In this document: positions 4,478 to 6,785 of the stretch, piece after piece
How positions within the stretch are numbered: the stretch's first letter is position 1
Layout: each line of letters opens with the position of its first letter
Source: Oscillospiraceae bacterium
GTDB taxonomy: Bacteria; Bacillota; Clostridia; Oscillospirales; Ruminococcaceae
Assembly (NCBI GenBank): GCA_900768705.1
Contig: CAAGEB010000092.1
Span: 1 to 6,785 of the forward strand
Length of the DNA: 6,785 nt
Direction: 5' to 3'
Made by a program: the position numbers and the translations under genes
Notes under the pieces: model-generated
Told to the model about the DNA's origin: nothing
Seen by the model: the letters and a program-made list of their open reading frames with translations, nothing else
The model's database searches: none

Positions 4478-6079
4478 ACGAGAAAGCTGAAAAAGTATAA
4501 GCCAACTAAGTTCAAACTGAAAGATTCGGTTTACGATAAAACCGCTGCGGACTATGCCGTTGCTTTTATCGAGAGCCTGTGCCACACCAAAGGCACATGG
4601 GCGGGAAAGCCCTTTGAACTCATCGATTGGCAGGAACAGATTATCCGCGACTTGTTCGGAACGCTGAAACCGAACGGTTATCGGCAGTTCAACACGGCAT
4701 ATATTGAAATACCAAAGAAAATGGGCAAATCGGAGCTTGCGGCTGCGGTTGCCCTTTTGCTTTGCTGTGGCGATGGTGAGGAACGCGCGGAGGTTTATGG
4801 CTGCGCTGCCGACCGCCAACAGGCGGCTATCGTGTTTGATGTGGCTGCGGATATGGTGAGAATGTGCCCCGCACTTTCAAAACGTGTGAAGATACTTTCA
4901 TCGCAGAAACGGCTCATATACACACCGACAAACTCGTTCTATCAGGTGCTTTCGGCTGAAGCGTACAGTAAGCACGGTTTCAATATTCATGGCGTTGTTT
5001 TCGATGAGCTGCACACACAACCGAACCGAAAGTTGTTTGATGTAATGACGAAAGGCTCCGGTGACGCGCGTATGCAGCCGCTGTACTTCCTTATAACCAC
5101 TGCCGGAACGGACACCCACAGCATTTGCTACGAAACGCACCAAAAGGCAAAGGATATTCTCGAGGGTCGGAAAATCGACCCTACTTTTTATCCCGTGATT
5201 TACGGCGCTGATGAGAGTGATGATTGGACTGACCCGAAAGTCTGGCGAAAAGCGAACCCCTCGCTTGACATTACAGTCGGCATTGACAAAGTTCGTGACG
5301 CTTGCGAGTCTGCAAAGCAGAACCCCGGCGAAGAGAACGCTTTCCGTCAACTTCGCTTGAATCAATGGGTAAAACAGGCGGTTCGATGGATGCCTATGGA
5401 GAAATGGGATAAATGCGCGTTTGCAGTTGACGAGGACGAACTTGAAGGCAGAATCTGCTACGGCGGTCTTGACCTGTCAAGCACAACGGATATAACCGCA
5501 TTCGTACTTGTGTTCCCACCAATTGACGAAGAGGATAAGTACATAATTCTTCCGTATTTTTGGATTCCCGAGGACAATCTGACCTTGCGTGTGAACCGCG
5601 ACCACGTTCCCTACGATGTGTGGGAGCGACAGGGTTACTTGCAGACCACCGAGGGAAATGTGGTTCATTACGGCTTTATTGAGAGATTTATCGAACGGCT
5701 CGGCGAGCGTTTCAATATCCGTGAGATTGCGTTTGACCGATGGGGCGCTGTGCAGATGGTGCAGAACCTTGAGGGTATGGGCTTTACGGTTGTTCCATTC
5801 GGACAGGGTTTCAAGGATATGTCACCGCCTACAAAGGAATTGATGAAACTGGTGCTTGAACAGAAAATAGCCCACGGCGGTCACCCGGTTCTGCGGTGGA
5901 ATATGGACAACATCTATATCCGCACCGACCCCGCCGGAAATATCAAGGCAGATAAGGAAAAGTCTACGGAGAAGATTGACGGCGCGGTTGCTACAATTAT
6001 GGCTCTCGACAGGGCTATCCGATGTGGGAATGACGGTGGGGCGAGTGTGTATGATGAGAGAGGACTGCTATTTTTATGA
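4478..6079 (+). CDS. terL: Phage terminase large subunit (HK97-type), apparent ACG start
   Basis: This is the packaging motor: an N-terminal ATPase drives DNA into the prohead and a C-terminal RNase H-like nuclease cuts genome ends. Numbering from an ACG start at 4478 (533 aa), PKKMGKS (79-85) is the Walker A-like loop, VVFDEL with Asp176-Glu177 is Walker B, and LITTAG (205-210) is the coupling motif. Nuclease acidic residues are Asp332 (GGLDLSSTTD), Asp420 (AFDRW) and Asp501 (KIDGAV). The frame opens after TGA 4469-4471 and contains no ATG, GTG or TTG until TTG 4652. Starting there would delete 58 residues that read as normal terminase, including WAGKPFELIDWQEQII just before the ATPase core. 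A GGGGGGTGA ribosome binding site (4463-4471) lies 6 nt before ACG 4478, which is followed by RKLKKYKPTKFKLKDS, a plausible N-terminus. No typical small-subunit gene precedes it. Confidence 0.93.
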   Translation, partial: TRKLKKYKPTKFKLKDSVYDKTAADYAVAFIESLCHTKGTWAGKPFELIDWQEQIIRDLFGTLKPNGYRQFNTAYIEIPKKMGKSELAAAVALLLCCGDGEERAEVYGCAADRQQAAIVFDVAADMVRMCPALSKRVKILSSQKRLIYTPTNSFYQVLSAEAYSKHGFNIHGVVFDELHTQPNRKLFDVMTKGSGDARMQPLYFLITTAGTDTHSICYETHQKAKDILEGRKIDPTFYPVIYGADESDDWTDPKVWRKANPSLDITVGIDKVRDACESAKQNPGEENAFRQLRLNQWVKQAVRWMPMEKWDKCAFAVDEDELEGRICYGGLDLSSTTDITAFVLVFPPIDEEDKYIILPYFWIPEDNLTLRVNRDHVPYDVWERQGYLQTTEGNVVHYGFIERFIERLGERFNIREIAFDRWGAVQMVQNLEGMGFTVVPFGQGFKDMSPPTKELMKLVLEQKIAHGGHPVLRWNMDNIYIRTDPAGNIKADKEKSTEKIDGAVATIMALDRAIRCGNDGGASVYDERGLLFL

Positions 6080-6092
6080 GAGGTGAAATTTC

Positions 6093-6785
6093 ATGAGAAT
6101 TTTTTCTGGGCTGTTCAAATCTAGGGACAAGCCCAAAAACAGCACAGCGGGCAGCGCGTACCGTTTCTTTACGGGCAGCTCTACGGCGGGAAAGAACGTC
6201 ACCGAGCGTTCTGCTATGCAAATGACTGCGGTGTATTCCTGTGTGCGTGTACTGTCGGAAGCCGTGGCGGGTTTACCGCTGCACTTGTATAAATACCGCT
6301 CTGACGGAGGGAAAGAAAAGGCTATCGACAACCCGCTGTATTTCCTTTTGCACGATGAACCAAACCCCGAAATGACCTCGTTTGTTTTTCGTGAAACGCT
6401 TATGACTCACCTGCTCCTCTGGGGCAACGCATACGCGCAGATTATCCGCAACGGCAAGGGCGAGGTGGTGGCTCTCTACCCGCTTATGCCGAACAGAATG
6501 ACGGTTGACCGTGACGAGAACGGCAGACTTTATTACAAATACTATCGCGGTTCTGATGAAGCAATTCGCAGTAAAGAGTACGAGGTTATTCTCTCGCCTT
6601 ACGATGTTCTGCATATCCCCGGGCTTGGCTTTGACGGGCTTGTCGGATATTCGCCGATTGCTATGGCGAAGAACGCTATCGGGCTTGCGATTGCTACCGA
6701 GGAATATGGAGCAAAGTTCTTCGCCAACGGTGCTGCTCCTAGCGGTGTACTTGAACACCCCGGAACGCTGAAGAACCCCGATAAA
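6093..6785 (+). CDS. Phage portal protein (HK97 gp3-like), 5' part, cut by window end
   Basis: ATG 6093 has GAGGTGAAA at 6080-6088 and starts 13 nt after the terminase stop, so both genes probably share a transcript. The 231 visible codons run open to the last base. Portal-family features include ERSAMQMTAVYSCVRVLSEAVAGLPLHLY (residues about 31-59, an opening helix typical of HK97-type portals), PNPEMTSFVFRETLMTHLLLWGNAYAQI, VVALYPLMPNRM and DVLHIPGLGFDGLVGYSPI. The portal is a dodecameric ring at one capsid vertex through which the terminase threads DNA and to which the tail connector binds. Full-length members are around 400 residues, so roughly the second half lies beyond the window. The terminase-portal order is the standard structural-module order. 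Confidence 0.94.
   Translation, partial: MRIFSGLFKSRDKPKNSTAGSAYRFFTGSSTAGKNVTERSAMQMTAVYSCVRVLSEAVAGLPLHLYKYRSDGGKEKAIDNPLYFLLHDEPNPEMTSFVFRETLMTHLLLWGNAYAQIIRNGKGEVVALYPLMPNRMTVDRDENGRLYYKYYRGSDEAIRSKEYEVILSPYDVLHIPGLGFDGLVGYSPIAMAKNAIGLAIATEEYGAKFFANGAAPSGVLEHPGTLKNPDK

Noticed and set aside
4468..4500. GTG 4468 opening a 10-codon frame that could feed into the terminase by +1 frameshift at the A-rich GAAAAAG.
   Set aside because: The good ribosome binding site overlaps this GTG rather than preceding it, and the shift would need to be +1 at a sequence better suited to -1. An ACG start is simpler.
6273..6758. Minus-strand open frame of 161 codons opposite the portal gene.
   Set aside because: The plus strand encodes a clear portal protein over the same bases; nothing supports the antisense frame.

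Overview
The window looks like part of a tailed-phage genome or prophage from a Gram-positive Clostridia host, probably a gut Oscillospirales/Ruminococcaceae-type bacterium. The basis is strong AGGAGG-type ribosome binding sites, tight all-plus-strand gene packing, sigma-A-like promoters, and a set of accessory protein families I associate with clostridial prophages, next to an HK97-type terminase and portal. Taxonomy is inference only; there is no rRNA or other marker.

Layout. (1) 1-1373: 3' part of a C5-cytosine DNA methyltransferase, from motif VIII to motif X, with a very long repetitive region between motifs VIII and IX where target recognition normally lies. (2) 1438-2302: two overlapping genes, a 218-aa 'virulence-related' phage protein of unknown function and a DUF4314 protein. 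(3) 2425-3372: an amidoligase (glutamine-synthetase-like fold family). (4) 3471-4137: a gamma-glutamylcyclotransferase-like gene overlapping a small zinc-ribbon gene. (5) 4231-4425: a small charged, probably coiled-coil protein. (6) 4478-6079: terminase large subunit, apparently lacking a normal start codon. (7) 6093 to the window end: the N-terminal 231 codons of the portal protein.

Three units (the 1438, 2425 and 4231 genes) are each preceded by a copy of the same 41-bp element, which contains a near-consensus promoter: TTGATA or TTGCTA, 17 bp, TAATAT. This suggests an accessory regulon controlled together and separately from the packaging genes. A clear intrinsic terminator follows the amidoligase, and a hairpin lies just before the terminase.

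The most interesting reading is that the genes between the methyltransferase and the terminase form one functional module. An amide-bond-forming enzyme sits beside an enzyme family that breaks gamma-glutamyl amides. The C-terminal 68 residues of the amidoligase align without gaps to the C-terminus of the unknown 218-aa protein (30 of 68 identical by hand count), so the two probably share a docking or substrate domain. The amidoligase/cyclotransferase pairing has been predicted before from comparative genomics. The shared domain, the shared promoter cassette and the ACG-like terminase start are the points most worth checking.
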